A DNA stretch of 64,000 nt, taken from NCBI RefSeq assembly GCF_963924675.1, contig NC_089238.1:22549815-22613814 (forward strand), in the 5' to 3' direction. The position numbers and the translations under genes were made by a program. Shown piece by piece: positions 1 through 10,666 of the stretch. Positions within the stretch are counted from its first letter, which is position 1. Each line of letters opens with the position of its first letter. The notes below the pieces were generated by a model. That model did not search any database. It worked only from the letters and a program-made list of their open reading frames with translations, and was not told the origin of the DNA. This DNA comes from Phocoena phocoena. Lineage: Eukaryota; Chordata; Mammalia; Artiodactyla; Phocoenidae.

Positions 1-136
1 GGAGGGAGATGCAAGAGGGAAGAGATATGAGGATATATGTATATGTATAGCTGATTCACTTTGTTACAAAACAGAAACTAACACACCATTGTAAAGCAAT
101 TATACTCCAGTAAAGGGGTTTAAAAAAATTAAAACT
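1..136 (+). mobile_element. L1 3' end (truncated by window edge)
   Basis: The stretch ends with the typical cetartiodactyl L1 tail: a segment about a gctgattcactttgtta motif, then aactaacacaccattgtaa, then ccagtaaag and an A-rich end. The same tail recurs in this window at 26604 and 55515, and in antisense at 15725. The element continues to the left of the window, so its length is unknown. A CHR SINE sits directly in or after its A-rich tail. Confidence 0.8.
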
Positions 137-349
137 GGGCTTCCCTGGTGGCACAGTGGTTGAGAGTCCACCTGCCGATACAGGGGATGTGGGTTCGTGC
201 CCCGGTCCAGGAAGATCCCACATGCCGCGGAGCGGCTAGACCTGTGAGCCATGGCCGCTGAGCTTGTGCGTCCAGAGCCTGTTCTTCGCAACGGGAGAGG
301 CCACAACAGTGAGAGGCCCGCATACCGCAAAAAAAAAAAAAAAAAAAAA
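137..349 (+). mobile_element. CHR SINE, short form
   Basis: This is a tRNA-derived SINE with head gggcttccctggtggcacag, an internal B box (gggttcgtgccc) and an end of about 21 A. The internal pol III promoter boxes are what is left of the parent tRNA. It was inserted into the A-rich tail of the preceding L1; the A/T-rich flanks blur the target duplication. It is the short cetacean form, with ggagcggct after the tRNA-like head. Confidence 0.93.
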
Positions 350-559
350 TTAAAATTAAAAAAGAAAGAGGCAATTTACACCCTCATACTTCTGCCTCCT
401 TTATCTCAATGTTTCAGGCAAACATGCTTTTGGGTACCTGAAATATTCTGATGACTTTCCCCTGGTTGTTACAACGTAACAAGTTTGAGGAACCTTTGGG
501 AACCTAGGAATTCATTGTTTCTCCATTAAGTCCTATGACTACACAAAGAGTAACAGTGA

Positions 560-775
560 ATAACATTTGCTGACCCCTTGCCAATGCCTTTCCAGGTGCT
601 TCTTCTGTATTAACCCAGTTGATCCACTCGGTACAGCAGTTTCCTATCCTCATTTGGCAGGTGAAGAAACTGAGGCACAGAGCGTAGTCACTTGCCCAAG
701 GTCCCAGAGCATGTAAGTGACAGAGCCAGAATGCAAACCCACCAGTCTGGGCTCTAGAGCCTGCTAGCTTGGTCA
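560..775 (-). mobile_element. MIR (ancient tRNA-derived SINE)
   Basis: Read on the minus strand, this has the MIR order: gggctc...tgggtttgcattctgg, then a cttgggcaagtgac-like core, then cctcagtttcttcacctg. It is diverged, as expected for a mammal-wide relic. Confidence 0.8.
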
Positions 776-1063
776 CCCACTACCCCCCAAATCCTGCAAA
801 CCACAGTAGACAGTGTCAGAGTTTGACAAGCCTCAAGCCATGACTTGGCTGCCCCTTGACCTGGAACTGACCCTAACACGTCAGCAGCCCTGAGGACGCC
901 TGCTGCTCCTGGAGATGGCCACCACTTCACACTCGCTCGCTTGTGCACCACTGCGAGTAAACACGTTGTAAATGAGTCATGTCAGAAAAATTACAAGTGC
1001 CTCTTTGAGGACATGGCCCGAGACCCTTTCTCCTAATTGAGGACCTGGAGCCAAATGCCCCTG

Positions 1064-1273
1064 GGGATTCCCTGGTGGTGCAGTGGTTGAGAGTCCGCCT
1101 GCCGATGCAGGGGACACGGGTTCGTGCCCCGGTCCAGGAGGATCCCATGTGCCGCGGAGCGGCTGGACCCATGAGCCATGGCCGCTGAGCCTGCGCGTCC
1201 GGAGCCTGTGCTCCGCAACGGGAGAGGCCACAGCAGTAAGAGGCCCGTGTACACCAAAAACAAAAATAAACAA
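1064..1273 (+). mobile_element. CHR SINE, short form
   Basis: The head reads ggggattccctggtggtgca, followed by the B box gggttcgtgccc and the ggagcggctggac region. It ends in a broken A-rich tail (accaaaaacaaaaataaac) instead of a pure A run, suggesting a somewhat older copy. Spurious open frames across it come from its GC-rich body. Confidence 0.93.
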
Positions 1274-1904
1274 ATGCCCCAGAAGTGGGTTCCTGGTGAA
1301 ATGCACTCACAGCCTCTCTGCTGCCGAGACGCTGCCAGTTCTGTTCTTATTGATTTCCACTTCACGTAGAAGCCTCTTAAATCGAATGACTTGCTGGGAA
1401 ATCGGGCGGGGGGGCAGGGGAACTGTCCTTTGTTTGTCTCTAGCACTTCGAAGGTGTGCCCTTCCTTCCAACGGCCCAGAGGCCAAAAGTTGTCCTGAAA
1501 GCATTGCCTCAGCTCGCTACCTTTGCCTCTGTCAACTTAAGGCAATTCTTCACCTGCATTTGATACTGTTGTTTCCTACCAGATGCATGATCTGTTGATG
1601 CAGGGAGCAAATGCCACGGCTGCTGCACTCCTTTCCTCGGCTCTTGGCTCTCTCTACTCCAGGCCAAGCTGAGGGACAAAGGGATTTGTGGTTCCAAAGA
1701 CAGGGATCCAAATGGAGGAGAAGGCAGGGCAAACCGAGGGTCAGCATTGCCTGGAGTGAGGACCTGAGCACCCGGCCTGCTCCACAGCATCGTGAGGGCT
1801 CAGCTCAAATGACACTCACTCAGAAGGTCTTTCCTAGACTTGCTACTCAAAATAAAGTCACCTCTCTGTGACCTTGGAGTAGGCAAAAACATTTAAACAA
1901 CTGG
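1274..1904. other. Unique DNA with a small L2 remnant
   Basis: No gene or RNA is recognised. At about 1795-1865 the words ggctcagctcaaatgacact and aaggtctttcctagac match the 3' part of LINE L2 on the plus strand, but the piece is short. The rest is unassigned. Confidence 0.4.
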
Positions 1905-2060
1905 GGTGCAAAAAACTCTAACTGTAAAGACAAATTTGATAAATTGGTCTGAATTAAAATTATGAACTTCTGTTAATCAAAGGAGACCATTAGGAGAGCA
2001 AAAAGTCAGGCCTCAGAGTGGAGTCATGTGTTCACAATACATACAGCAACAGAGGCCCCA
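1905..2060 (+). mobile_element. L1 ORF2 fragment (old)
   Basis: The words gataaattggtctgaatta, cttctgttaatcaaagga and ccattaggagagcaaaaag follow the L1 ORF2 segment that reads DKLD...KN.LLIKG.IRRAKS, with many substitutions and stops. Both ends fade into unassigned DNA. It is a dead coding relic. Confidence 0.6.
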
Positions 2061-2334
2061 CGGCCTAAAGTATAAACTGCAGATGGCATGATCCTCCCCA
2101 CTTACCTCAAATTCCGCAATGAATATGGATGTGTTTGGAAACTACAAAGTTTTCATCAATATAAAGAATGGCATACGTGGGTCTTACTGGTGGGTTATTT
2201 CAACAGCACCAGATAGAGCTGAGGCTGTCTGAACTAAGCCGGATCTCTCTCCTACACCTCTCACAGCCAGGGATAATCTTTATCACATCAAATCCAATCA
2301 TGTCGCCCTCCTGCCTAAAGCCCCGAACCTATGA

Positions 2335-2565
2335 GATGCCATCCAGGTCCTTAGCGTGTCCTTCAAGGTCCTTCACCACCAGACCCTGCTGCCATCTCTC
2401 CACAATCATTCTCACCATGGCCCCATCAACGCTGAGTTCCAGCCACCAGAGAGCTTGTGGTGCCCTCAGCATGCCATACCCCTAACATCCCCAGGCTTTC
2501 ACCTGCTCTTTGCTCTGCTCAGAATGTTCTCCCTTCCCTTGCTGCCCTAGCGAGCTCCCACACTC
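2335..2565 (+). mobile_element. LINE L2 fragment
   Basis: The order of words (aggtccttcaccaccagacc, tctccacaatcattctcacc, gagttccagccaccagag, ctttgctctgctcagaatgt) follows the L2 3' region. It is old and diverged, so the ends are approximate. Confidence 0.6.
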
Positions 2566-2569
2566 AGTC

Positions 2570-3126
2570 TAACACTACAGGGCTCCACCTGCTGGTTCCC
2601 TGCCTCCTCCTGCCTCCCATGGGGTCCTGGGAGCTGCAGTCCCAGTGTCCCATCATCTTCTCACCATGAGGATAGAGTGACTGGTCCCAGAGTGGACTTG
2701 AGACACAAGCACTGCCCTGGATTAATACAAAAACATCTGGAAAGAGCAGTCCCTTTCCCTGCAGGGTTGCCAAACTGGGAGGGTGTGAGCTGAGTGCTAA
2801 AAGCAGCTGTCTTTGATGACACACAGGGAAGCCAGTCTATATATGAAGCCAGCACAGGGGAGAGTAGAGGCAAGAGTCAGACAGGGAGGCAGTGCGAGCC
2901 AGAGGGCCCCGGAAGAGTGCCTGGCTCCAGCCCCCAGGAGGTTGCCCAGTTCTGTGAGGCTGGTAATCCCCTTCTTTTGCTTAAACCAGATTGAATTGGG
3001 GTTCTGGCTAGCTAACCACAGTATATCATCCTCCCTAGTCCCTTCCCCTGGGAGGAAACTTACTTCATTGGACTTAAATATATGAATCACGTTCTCTTCC
3101 TTATCCGCTCTCTGTCCAGAGCTGCC
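2570..3126. other. Unassigned unique DNA
   Basis: No repeat, coding exon or RNA gene can be supported. Short open frames occur on both strands but lack splice-site context and look random. Confidence 0.4.
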
Positions 3127-3312
3127 CTAAGATGGTGGGTCTCAATCCTGGCCACACATTAAAATCATCTTCTAAAAACACCTTCTAAAACATTTCAATG
3201 TCCAGCCCCCTTCCCAGACCAATTAAGTCATAATTGCTGGGGGTGGGACCCGGACGTCAGTATTTTTTAAGCCCCCTAGGAGATTTTAATGGGCAGCCAA
3301 GTTGAGAGCTGC
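3127..3312. mobile_element. MER5-like hAT DNA transposon relic
   Basis: Both ends are inverted: ggtgggtctcaatcctggcc on the left and a right end reading ctctcaacttggctgccc on the other strand. The interior has ccagcccccttcccagacca, ttgctgggggtgggacc and aggagattttaatg. This is the layout of the short nonautonomous MER5 family. A second copy lies at 25496. Confidence 0.75.
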
Positions 3313-3499
3313 ACAGCCTGAGGAGCAGACACCAGACAGAAGGACAGCCTCATCCCTTGGTCTCCAGTGACGGATGAAAAGAATGTGAAGTCACCATAAA
3401 AAGAAAATAAAGGAAGACTGGTGGGGAAACTCCAGGCAATATTGTCTGTAAGGGGATTTCTTAGAATAGTCACAGAAGACAAGCATGAACTAACATGGC

Positions 3500-3660
3500 A
3501 AGGCAATGCAGCATAGCCCCAAACCCTGGTTTTGGCATCAGACAGACATAGGTCCAAGTTGAAGCTCTCCACTTAACAGAGCAGTGACCTTGAGCAAGTC
3601 ACTTCAGTTCCCTCCATTTCCCTATCTATCATCTGGGGGTGACAAAGCCAACCTCTCATA
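3500..3660 (+). mobile_element. MIR
   Basis: It follows the MIR order: ggcatcagacagacataggt, then gcagtgaccttgagcaagtc, cttcagttccctcc and ctatctatcatctgggggtg. Diverged sense copy. Confidence 0.75.
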
Positions 3661-4316
3661 TACCAACATCAACCTAGAGCCACTCCTGTGGTTTGGGGCT
3701 GGTGATGGGAGTCCGAACTCTAATTGAGCAAGCTGATGAGGAATCCACCACTTCAAACATTATAATGGCTTTTCCCATTTCTCACATCATTTGTAATGAT
3801 TCCAGAATGATCATGATTTCCTTCATCTCCTCCATTACAGGTTGTCTCCAGGCATCAGAAAAGCCCTGCCTCTATCTGCTGTCAGTCCCTCCATCTTCCC
3901 ATCTCTTCTGAGGCTCTGAAGATTGCTCTGCACAGCCCACCCTAGCCAGACACAGGCCCGTTGTTTGCAGCAGCACCCTTTGCAGTTCAGAGGTTCATTT
4001 ATAGGCATTACCTGGGAGCTTTCCCTTTAAATACCCATGCACTTCTCTTCTGCGAGGCCTAGAGATTTCAGCTTTATGCAGCTTCGTGCTAAAAGCTTCC
4101 TTGAACGTAAATGAAGGAGACAGTTTTAGAGTTGGTTGAAAGTAGTTTGTTCTAAAGGAGATTATATAAGCTGATATAATGTTTAGTTCTGGTGGTCTGG
4201 TAGAGAGATCTGTCTTGGTAGTTACGGGGAAAAGAAAGGTAGGTACTCAAGGATTTCGAACTTGGGAACAGAGTAGAGATAAATGAGCAACTTTGCTTTG
4301 GATAGACCCAAAGTTG
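3661..4316. other. Unassigned unique DNA
   Basis: No gene is seen. The AT-rich part at 3985-4130 (around ttcatttataggcattacct and ctttaaatacccatgcac) has low CpG and no repeat signature and could be constrained noncoding DNA, but that cannot be judged from one genome. Confidence 0.35.
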
Positions 4317-4335
4317 ACACACTCAACACACACTC

Positions 4336-4366
<31 letters not shown>
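4317..4366. repeat. (CA)n microsatellite
   Basis: Two imperfect cacactcaa units lead into 15 uninterrupted dinucleotide copies at about 4337-4366. Likely polymorphic in length. Confidence 0.97.
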
Positions 4367-4368
<2 letters not shown>

Positions 4369-4934
4369 ATCCAAGTTATACTGAAGATCATAGACGAAGG
4401 CTTAAAACAAGCCTTTTCTAAAGAAGTGTATTAGTTGTATGTAAGTGCTGCAACGAATCTCAAGACTTCAATAATTTAACAAAATAAAAATGAGTATTTG
4501 TGCTCAGATAAAAGTTGAACGTGCTTCTGGTCAGGCCTCTCTCCTGGCCGGCTTCCTCCACATGGTAACAAACACCGAACCTCCTTCCATCTTGAGGTTC
4601 CGCCCTGCTCTACACCATCCAAGCCTAGACCAAGAGCCAGTGGAAGAAGAAAGTGAGAAAGCGTGCAGGATGGTGGGAGGTTCCACATGCAGGGTCTGAA
4701 GAGGCCCACAGGCTGTTGACACCATGTACGTGCAGGAGGCTGGGCAACGAGCCTGTGCACCTGGACTTGTGACCATATCGGTCTCTGCCGCCAGAGCCAT
4801 CTGAGGTACCAACAATATTTCCTTTTTCATCTTATATCTGACTTTCACTGTCATCTTCACAAACATGTTGCACATCTGCTCTGGGCCAGGTGCATTAGGC
4901 CAGGGTATCCAGAGAAGCAGGTGTGAAGGAAAGA
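4367..4934. other. Unassigned DNA, possibly an old repeat at 4424-4560
   Basis: No gene is seen. The piece with aatttaacaaaataaaaatg followed by tcaggcctctctcctgg is reminiscent of an old LTR or DNA transposon but was not matched to a family. Confidence 0.3.
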
Positions 4935-5060
4935 CGGCACAGTGGTTGGGGGCTTAGGCTCTGGAGTTGGAATCCACAGATTCAAATTCTGCTCCAATCC
5001 TTTTTAACCAAGTAGCATCTTGGGTGATCAGTTTAATCTCTCTGTGCTTCTGTGGTAAGA
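4935..5060 (+). mobile_element. MIR
   Basis: The sense core is clear: cacagtggttgggggcttag, gctctggagttggaatcc, attcaaattctgctcc and gtttaatctctctgtgct. Confidence 0.75.
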
Positions 5061-5724
5061 CTCAAACAAGAGAATACAAATAAAATGTAGCCCCACCCAG
5101 AGCTCCACTGTTTCTCCTCCTCCTCCAGGGCTGACAGACCCCCAGAGGTCACTGAGGTCTTTGCATGTTTATTTCACCTTTAAAGAGGAGGAAGGGACGC
5201 TTCCTCCAAGATCCATGCCTAGAGGAAGCCAGGCCAGGCCATCCTAAGGCCAGTATGCAAAGGCCACAGTGGGGGATCTTGCGTGGACCACTTACCTGAG
5301 ACCAAATCCCAAATTCACACGTGTAAGAGACTGATGCATTAGGAGTCTTATCACTGTTACCTCAAAAGCCAGACCCTACCCTCTTCCTTGTCACCTGGGT
5401 GCCATCCAAGCTGCCCTGCCCCTGCCTTTTCTACATCTTCTCTCCACAAGGCTCGAGTAAGCAGCCCAAGAGTGTTCAGACTCACCTTAGGCTATTTCTG
5501 CTCAGACGGTGCAGCCACAGGGCAGGCTTTCTCCTCGAGGACTGAGCCAGCCTGGGAAGAAGGGGTTAGAACACTCTCTAGACTGTCAGGCACAGGAAAC
5601 CCTATGGCACAGGAATCTGTTTAGCAGACACAGCTCTCCCATGTCCTTCCTCTGCTCATCAAGGATCCATGCTATTAACATAAGAAAAGGATACTGTCAC
5701 CCAAAGTCACAACCACATGGGTGT
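5061..5724. other. Unassigned unique DNA
   Basis: No repeat or coding exon was recognised. A 5388-5624 plus-strand open frame has no splice context or recognisable protein and is treated as chance. Confidence 0.35.
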
Positions 5725-5915
5725 AGAGTGCTTTATATTTTTCAAAACATGCACACTTGTCTGGCATCTTCATTCCTTGCAGCGAGGTGCACAAGGCAGG
5801 GAGTTTATTCACCATGTGACCGCATTTCAGTTTCCTCAACAGGGGGCAGTGACCTGCCCAAGGGCCCTGAGCAGAATTGCACATCAGGGCTTCTGACTCC
5901 TCCAACCAAAGCCAG
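5725..5915 (-). mobile_element. Possible MIR/L2-type relic
   Basis: Antisense MIR-like words occur (gtttcctcaacagggggcag, acctgcccaagggccctgag, gcacatcagggcttctgact) but the copy is strongly diverged and the left half is not assignable. Confidence 0.4.
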
Positions 5916-5939
5916 AATTAGGGTCAGAAAGGACATTTG

Positions 5940-6381
5940 TATTATATGTACTACATCTTCTTTATCCACTCCTCTGTTGATGGACATTTAGGTTGCTTCC
6001 ATGTCTTGTCTGTTGTAAATAGTGCTACAATGAACACTGGGGTGCATGTACCATTTTGAATTATGGTTTTCTCCAGATATATGCCCAGGAGTGGGATTGT
6101 TGGATCATATGGTAGTTCTATATTTAGTTTTTTAAGGAAACGCTATACTGTTCTCTATAGTGGCTGTACCAATTTACATTCCCACCAACAGTGTAGGAAG
6201 GTTCCCTTTCCTCCACACCCTCTCCAGCATTTATTGTTTGTGGATTTCTTTTTTTATTGGAGTATGATTGCTCTTGTTTGTAGATTTTTTGATGATGGCC
6301 ATTCTGACCAGTGTGAGGTGATACCTCACTGTGGTTTTGATTTGCATTTCTCTAGTAATTAGTGATGATTCCAAAAAAAGA
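5940..6381 (-). mobile_element. Inverted L1 ORF2 fragment with plus-side A tail
   Basis: The body is antisense L1 ORF2 C-terminal coding DNA, with gatggacatttaggttgctt, ggatcatatggtagttct and ggccattctgaccagtgtga. It is framed by agaaaggacatttg (5926-5939) and agaaaggatatttg (6382-6395), a target duplication with one change. There is no T run on the left, as an antisense insertion should have. Instead an A run (6373-6379) abuts the right duplication. The layout fits twin-primed inversion in which only the inverted part and the poly(A) remain. Confidence 0.75.
6248..6273 (-). mobile_element. 26-bp L1 3'-end micro-insertion
   Basis: Inside the L1 fragment an extra segment begins with C, then 7 T, then attggagtatgattgctc, which is the antisense of the last bases of an L1 3' end. 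It is bounded by ttgtttgtggattt (6234-6247) and ttgtttgtagattt (6274-6287), a 14-bp direct repeat with one difference. Removing the insert and one repeat restores the normal L1 reading of this region. Confidence 0.75.
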
Positions 6382-6395
6382 AGAAAGGATATTTG

Positions 6396-6954
6396 GACTC
6401 AACATGGGCTACTTCACTGACCAAATTCCTTCTAGCCCTTATAGCCTGTTCCACTGTCAACATATCTGTCCTCTGGGATCATGTACTTTTTGAAGAATGA
6501 GTGATGAAAGGGGTTACCAATGTGCCATTAGATACAAGCGGAGAGGTCAGTGCCAGAAAGCAAAGGATGAGGCACAGGACTCAAAGAAAATTGGGCCACA
6601 GGGGGATAGACATTGAACCTACCATCCTACCCTCCACCCTACTGGTGTTACACACAAGGGGCAGGATCTGGACCATTCGGATCTGTCATCCTCTGAATCC
6701 AGACACTCTCTAAAAGCCTTGACATGTACCCAAAACTTTCCAGAGATTGTTGTAAGGAATAAATTACACTTGCAGAGCACAAATTTCCAAAAGGGCATCC
6801 ACGGGAGGTTGGCAGCATCTCCTTCTATTCATTGCCAAAGCAAGAACCTCATTTCATCTTCCATCAGAATAGAAGAGCTGCAGGCCAACAACTCCCCTCC
6901 TACAACTTTGTTTATCAAACACATAATAGAGCCATCTCTAAAAAGGTCACAAAA
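6396..6954. other. Unassigned unique DNA
   Basis: No gene or repeat is recognised. The segment ends at a young SINE. Confidence 0.35.
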
Positions 6955-7141
6955 GGGCTTCCCTGGTGGCGCAGTGGTTGAGAGTCCGCCTGCCGATGCA
7001 GGGGACATGGGTTCGTGCCCCGGTCCGGGAGGATCCCACATGCCACGGAGCGGCTGGGCCCGTGAGCCATGGCTGCTGAGCCTGCACGTCCGGAGCCTGT
7101 GCTCCGCAATGGGAGAGGCCACAACAGTGAGAGGCCCGCGT

Positions 7142-7176
<35 letters not shown>
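6955..7176 (+). mobile_element. CHR SINE, short form, 30-A tail
   Basis: A nearly consensus copy with A box (tggcgcagtgg), B box (gggttcgtgccc) and an uninterrupted A tail at 7147-7176. The long pure tail and low divergence indicate a young insertion. The next SINE, 0.8 kb away, is on the other strand, making an inverted pair. Confidence 0.96.
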
Positions 7177-7179
<3 letters not shown>

Positions 7180-7970
7180 CACAGAAAACACAATAAACAT
7201 CCAAGAAAATAATAATTAGATATCTGAGCACTGGGCTGAGTCTAAATGATTTATGTGGGTCTCATTCGCATCTCACAAAACGAAGTTAACTGTCTCAAAG
7301 AAAAAAAAAAGAAAAAGAAGAAATGGTCTGAGGCATCTTTGTTCTTCTGGCAGCGGCAACATGATGAGCAAGTAATGAAATAATTTAATTCAAATCGCAC
7401 CTGCTCTCAGAATTCCCTCTCCTTCTGTGCAAAAACAGATTACATTGACTTGGTTTTTTTTGTAAATCAATGCACTGGCTGTAATGATGTTATGAAATAA
7501 TTATTAATACTGTTGATCGTTGGAAGCCTGACTTCCAGGCTTGGTGGAGTTGGGGAATTTCCTCCTATCAAGAAAGGCAGCTCCTTGCAAGGACCTCAAA
7601 CCCACTGCAAGGATCCAAATAAATTTTTAAGAAAGCACTGAAAGGCTGGATCTCACTAACTTCCTTTTCATTGGGGGAAGATTCTGGGGAGAGCTGGTAA
7701 AATAAATGAGATGATCCCCATCCAGGAGACCCCCAACTGACAAACCTTAGTATGCAAGTTTCTTTGAAACTCAGAATAAGCAATCTCTCTCAATAATCCC
7801 TTAAGTTACATCTCTGCAAAGCCCTTCAGCAATATATAAAGTGATTTCTCCATTTGTTTTGAAAACTGGGTCCAGGCAAGATAAAACAATATTTTATCCA
7901 GACTCAGTGCCTTATAACACAAATGCCAGATTGAATACCAAGTCAATTTATTCTAAAATGAATGGTTCCT
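7177..7970. other. Unique DNA with an A-rich patch and an AT-rich candidate element
   Basis: An A/G-rich run lies at 7299-7324. At about 7375-7530 an AT-rich, repeat-free stretch has homeobox-type words (taatttaattcaaatc, gtaaatcaatgcac, aataattattaatac). It looks like possible regulatory DNA, but this is inference only. No coding exon is seen. Confidence 0.35.
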
Positions 7971-7981
7971 TGATCTATTTC

Positions 7982-8183
7982 TTTTTTTTTTTGCGGTACG
8001 CAGACCTCTCACCGCTGCGGCCTCTCCCGCTGAGGAGCACAGGCTCCGGACGCGCAGGCCCAGCGGCCATGGCTCACAGGCCCAGCCGCTCCGCGGCACG
8101 CAGGATCCTCTCGGACCGGGGCACGAACCCACACCCCCTGCATCGGCAGGCAGACTCCCAACCACTGCGCCACCAGGGAAGCC
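7982..8183 (-). mobile_element. CHR SINE, short form, exact 16-bp target duplication
   Basis: Antisense copy: T run, then gcggtacgcagacctctcac, and the head read backwards at the right end (caccagggaagcc). The target duplication tgatctatttcttttt is perfect at 7971-7986 and 8184-8199, the left copy running into the T tail. This is a clean L1-mediated insertion. Confidence 0.97.
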
Positions 8184-8324
8184 TGATCTATTTCTTTTTA
8201 TCACTATTTAAAATAATATTTGGGACCACCCCGATGAGTGAGGAAAAGGAGACGTAATAGGTACTAGGCTACCCCTCACAGGTACACGTTAGGTACATAG
8301 TTGTTCAACCATTTTGCTGGGAGT

Positions 8325-8880
8325 ACCATCTGGAACAACCTCTTTTGCGGGCTATTTGGCAAACACCAAAAATTTTAATGTATTTCTCCTTTATCTGGTA
8401 GTTACATTTCAATAAAATTATATCCCAAATATTCTTGTACATATTCAAAAAAAAGCCTGTACAAGGACATTTATTGTAACATCAATGCCTACAGTAGCAA
8501 AGGACTGGAAGCATCCTAAATACCTATTATTAGGGGAGGTGTTAAATAAATCATGGTGCCTCCAAACAATAACATATCTTGCAGCCATTAAAAACAGTGA
8601 GCCTGCTTTACATGCATGGATTTAGAACAAACTGCAAGATGTGCAATTAAATAAAAAGGCAAAGTAAAGAGCTGTATGTAGGATGCTGTTATTTGTCAGG
8701 GAAGGGAAGGAAAGGAGGAGGGACTCATCTGTTTGTAAACAGATGAGACAACCGCTGGAAAGATTCACAACGAAACACTTCCACTGGCTCCCTTTGGAGA
8801 CACTAGAGAGACTGGGGACTTCATGGAGGAAGACTTGCTTTTCACTCTATACTCTAATCAAACAGGTAAAATAAACAGAA
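8325..8880 (+). mobile_element. Old L1 (L1M type) ORF2 end and 3' UTR
   Basis: The words gggctatttggcaaacacca, caaggacatttattgtaaca, gcaaaggactggaagcat and ggtgttaaataaatcatgg follow the L1 ORF2 C-terminus, and tggaaagattcacaacgaaa with gacttgcttttcactctata follow an old L1M-type 3' UTR. Many stops; no function. Confidence 0.75.
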
Positions 8881-9154
8881 GAATTACTATCTATTGGTAT
8901 TGACAAAATACCAATACAGGTTCTCTACAGAGAATTAACAAAATACAGATAAACAAAAGAAAAGAAAAAATTGGTCAAAGATAATCCTTTCATATCCTTC
9001 CAGGAATTATTTCAACAATTCCAGCAATTGTTTCATAATCTTCCAGACCTATTTCTATACATATTTTAAGAAAAAGTAGATTGTGTTAGTAATAACATAT
9101 ATCAAACAACTTTAAATATTAATAAATATTCATCTATAGCATCATTTTTAAACT

Positions 9155-10666
9155 AATAAACTTTACTTTTTAGAGAGGTTTAGGTTCACAGCAAAATTGT
9201 GAGGGAAGTACAAAGAATTCCCGTATATCCCCTGTCCTCACATGTACACAATCTCCCCCACCATTGACAGCTGCACCAGAGTGGAATATTTGTCCCAATT
9301 GATGAACCTGCAATGACACATCATTATCAGTCAAAGACCATAGTGTACCTCAGTGTTCACTCTTGATGTTGTGCATTCTATGGGTTTGGACAAACGTATA
9401 GTGGCATGTATCCACCATTATAGTACTATACAGAATAGTTTCACTGCCCTAAGATCCTCTGTGTTCTGCCTATTCATCTCTCTTTCCCCGCTAACCCCAG
9501 GCAACCACTAATATTTTTACTGACTCTATAGTTTTGCCTTTTCCTGAATGTCATATAGTTGGAACCATAGAGTCTGTAGCCTTTTCAGACTGGCTTCTTT
9601 TACTTAGTCATGTGCATGTAAGTTTCCTCCATGTCTTGTCACAGCTTGATAGCTCATTTCTTTTTAGGACTGAATAATATTCTCTTGTCTGGATGTACTG
9701 GAGTTTATTTATCCATTCACCAACTGAAGGACATATTGATTGCTTCCAAGTTTTGGCAATTATGAATAAAGCTGCTACAAACATCCACATGCAAGTTTTT
9801 GTGTGGACATAAGTTTTCAGTTCCTTTGGGGAAATACCAAGGAGTGCAATCATTGGATCACATGGCAAGAGTAGGCTTAGTTTTGTAAGAAACTGCCAAA
9901 CTGTCTTCCAAAGTGACTGCAACTATTGCATTCCCACCAGCAGTGAATGAAACTTACTGTTATTTCACATCCTTGCCAGCAACTGGTGTTGTGTTGTCAG
10001 TGTTTTGGATTTTGGCCATTCTAATATGTCTGTTGTGGTATTTCATTGTTGATTTAATTTGTAATTCCTTAATAATATATGGTTTTGAACATCTTTTCAT
10101 ATGATTGCTTACCATCTGAATATCTTCACCATCTGAATATCTTCTCAGTGAGAAACCTATTCAGGTCTTTGGCCCATTTTTTAATCAGGTTGTTCATTTT
10201 CTTATTTTAAGTTTAAAAGTCCTTTGCATATTTCGGGTAACAGTCCTTTATTAGATGTGCCTTTCGCAAATATTTTCTCCTGGTCTGTGGCTTGCCTTCT
10301 CATTTCCTTGACATTGTCTTTCACAGAATTTTTAATTTTGATGTCATCCAGGCTATCAATTATTTCTTTCATGAATCATGACTTTGGTGTTTTATCTAGA
10401 AAGTTATTGCCATAAAAAATAAAATTAAATAAATAAAAATCATTGCCATACCCAGTCTTCTAGATTTTATCCTATGTTATCTTCTAGGAGTTTTACAGTT
10501 TTGCATTTTACATTTAGATTCATTTTGAGTTAATTTTTATAAAGGGTGTAAGGTCTGTGTCTAGGTTCATTTTGTGTGTGTGACTGTCCAGTTGTTCCAG
10601 CATCATTTGTTACAAATACTATCTTTACTCCATTGTATTGCCTTTGCTCCTTTGCCAAAGACCACA
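9155..10666 (-). mobile_element. Old L1: 3' UTR and ORF2 C-terminal part, antisense
   Basis: Read on the minus strand this runs from ORF2 (ggtctttggcaaaggagcaa at 10665) to the 3' UTR at 9155. A remnant open frame at 9608-9922 still shows the ORF2 C-terminal layout: WKTVWQFL, then PCDPMIALLGISPKE, then EWINK and EYYSVLKRNE. Stops and indels break the rest. An A-rich insertion lies at 10414-10440. The 5' two thirds of ORF2 are absent; the next block is a sense L1 end. Confidence 0.85.

Noticed and set aside
1083..1598. 171-residue plus-strand frame as a gene
   Set aside because: Its first part is a translated CHR SINE and the rest has no domain. The same SINE-derived peptide appears at every CHR copy in the window.
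4317..4366. CRISPR-like or other spaced repeat array
   Set aside because: All tandem arrays in the window are plain microsatellites (CA, AT, CT, CATA, GGAA, 7-mer). None has regular repeats with unique spacers.
6955..7030. tRNA genes, suggested by A-box and B-box motifs
   Set aside because: The motifs are internal promoters of tRNA-derived CHR SINEs. No cloverleaf with an intact anticodon arm is present in any copy.
6719..7219. 166-residue plus-strand frame as a gene
   Set aside because: It runs through a CHR SINE and its poly(A) tail, giving a lysine run. The non-SINE part is not recognisable.
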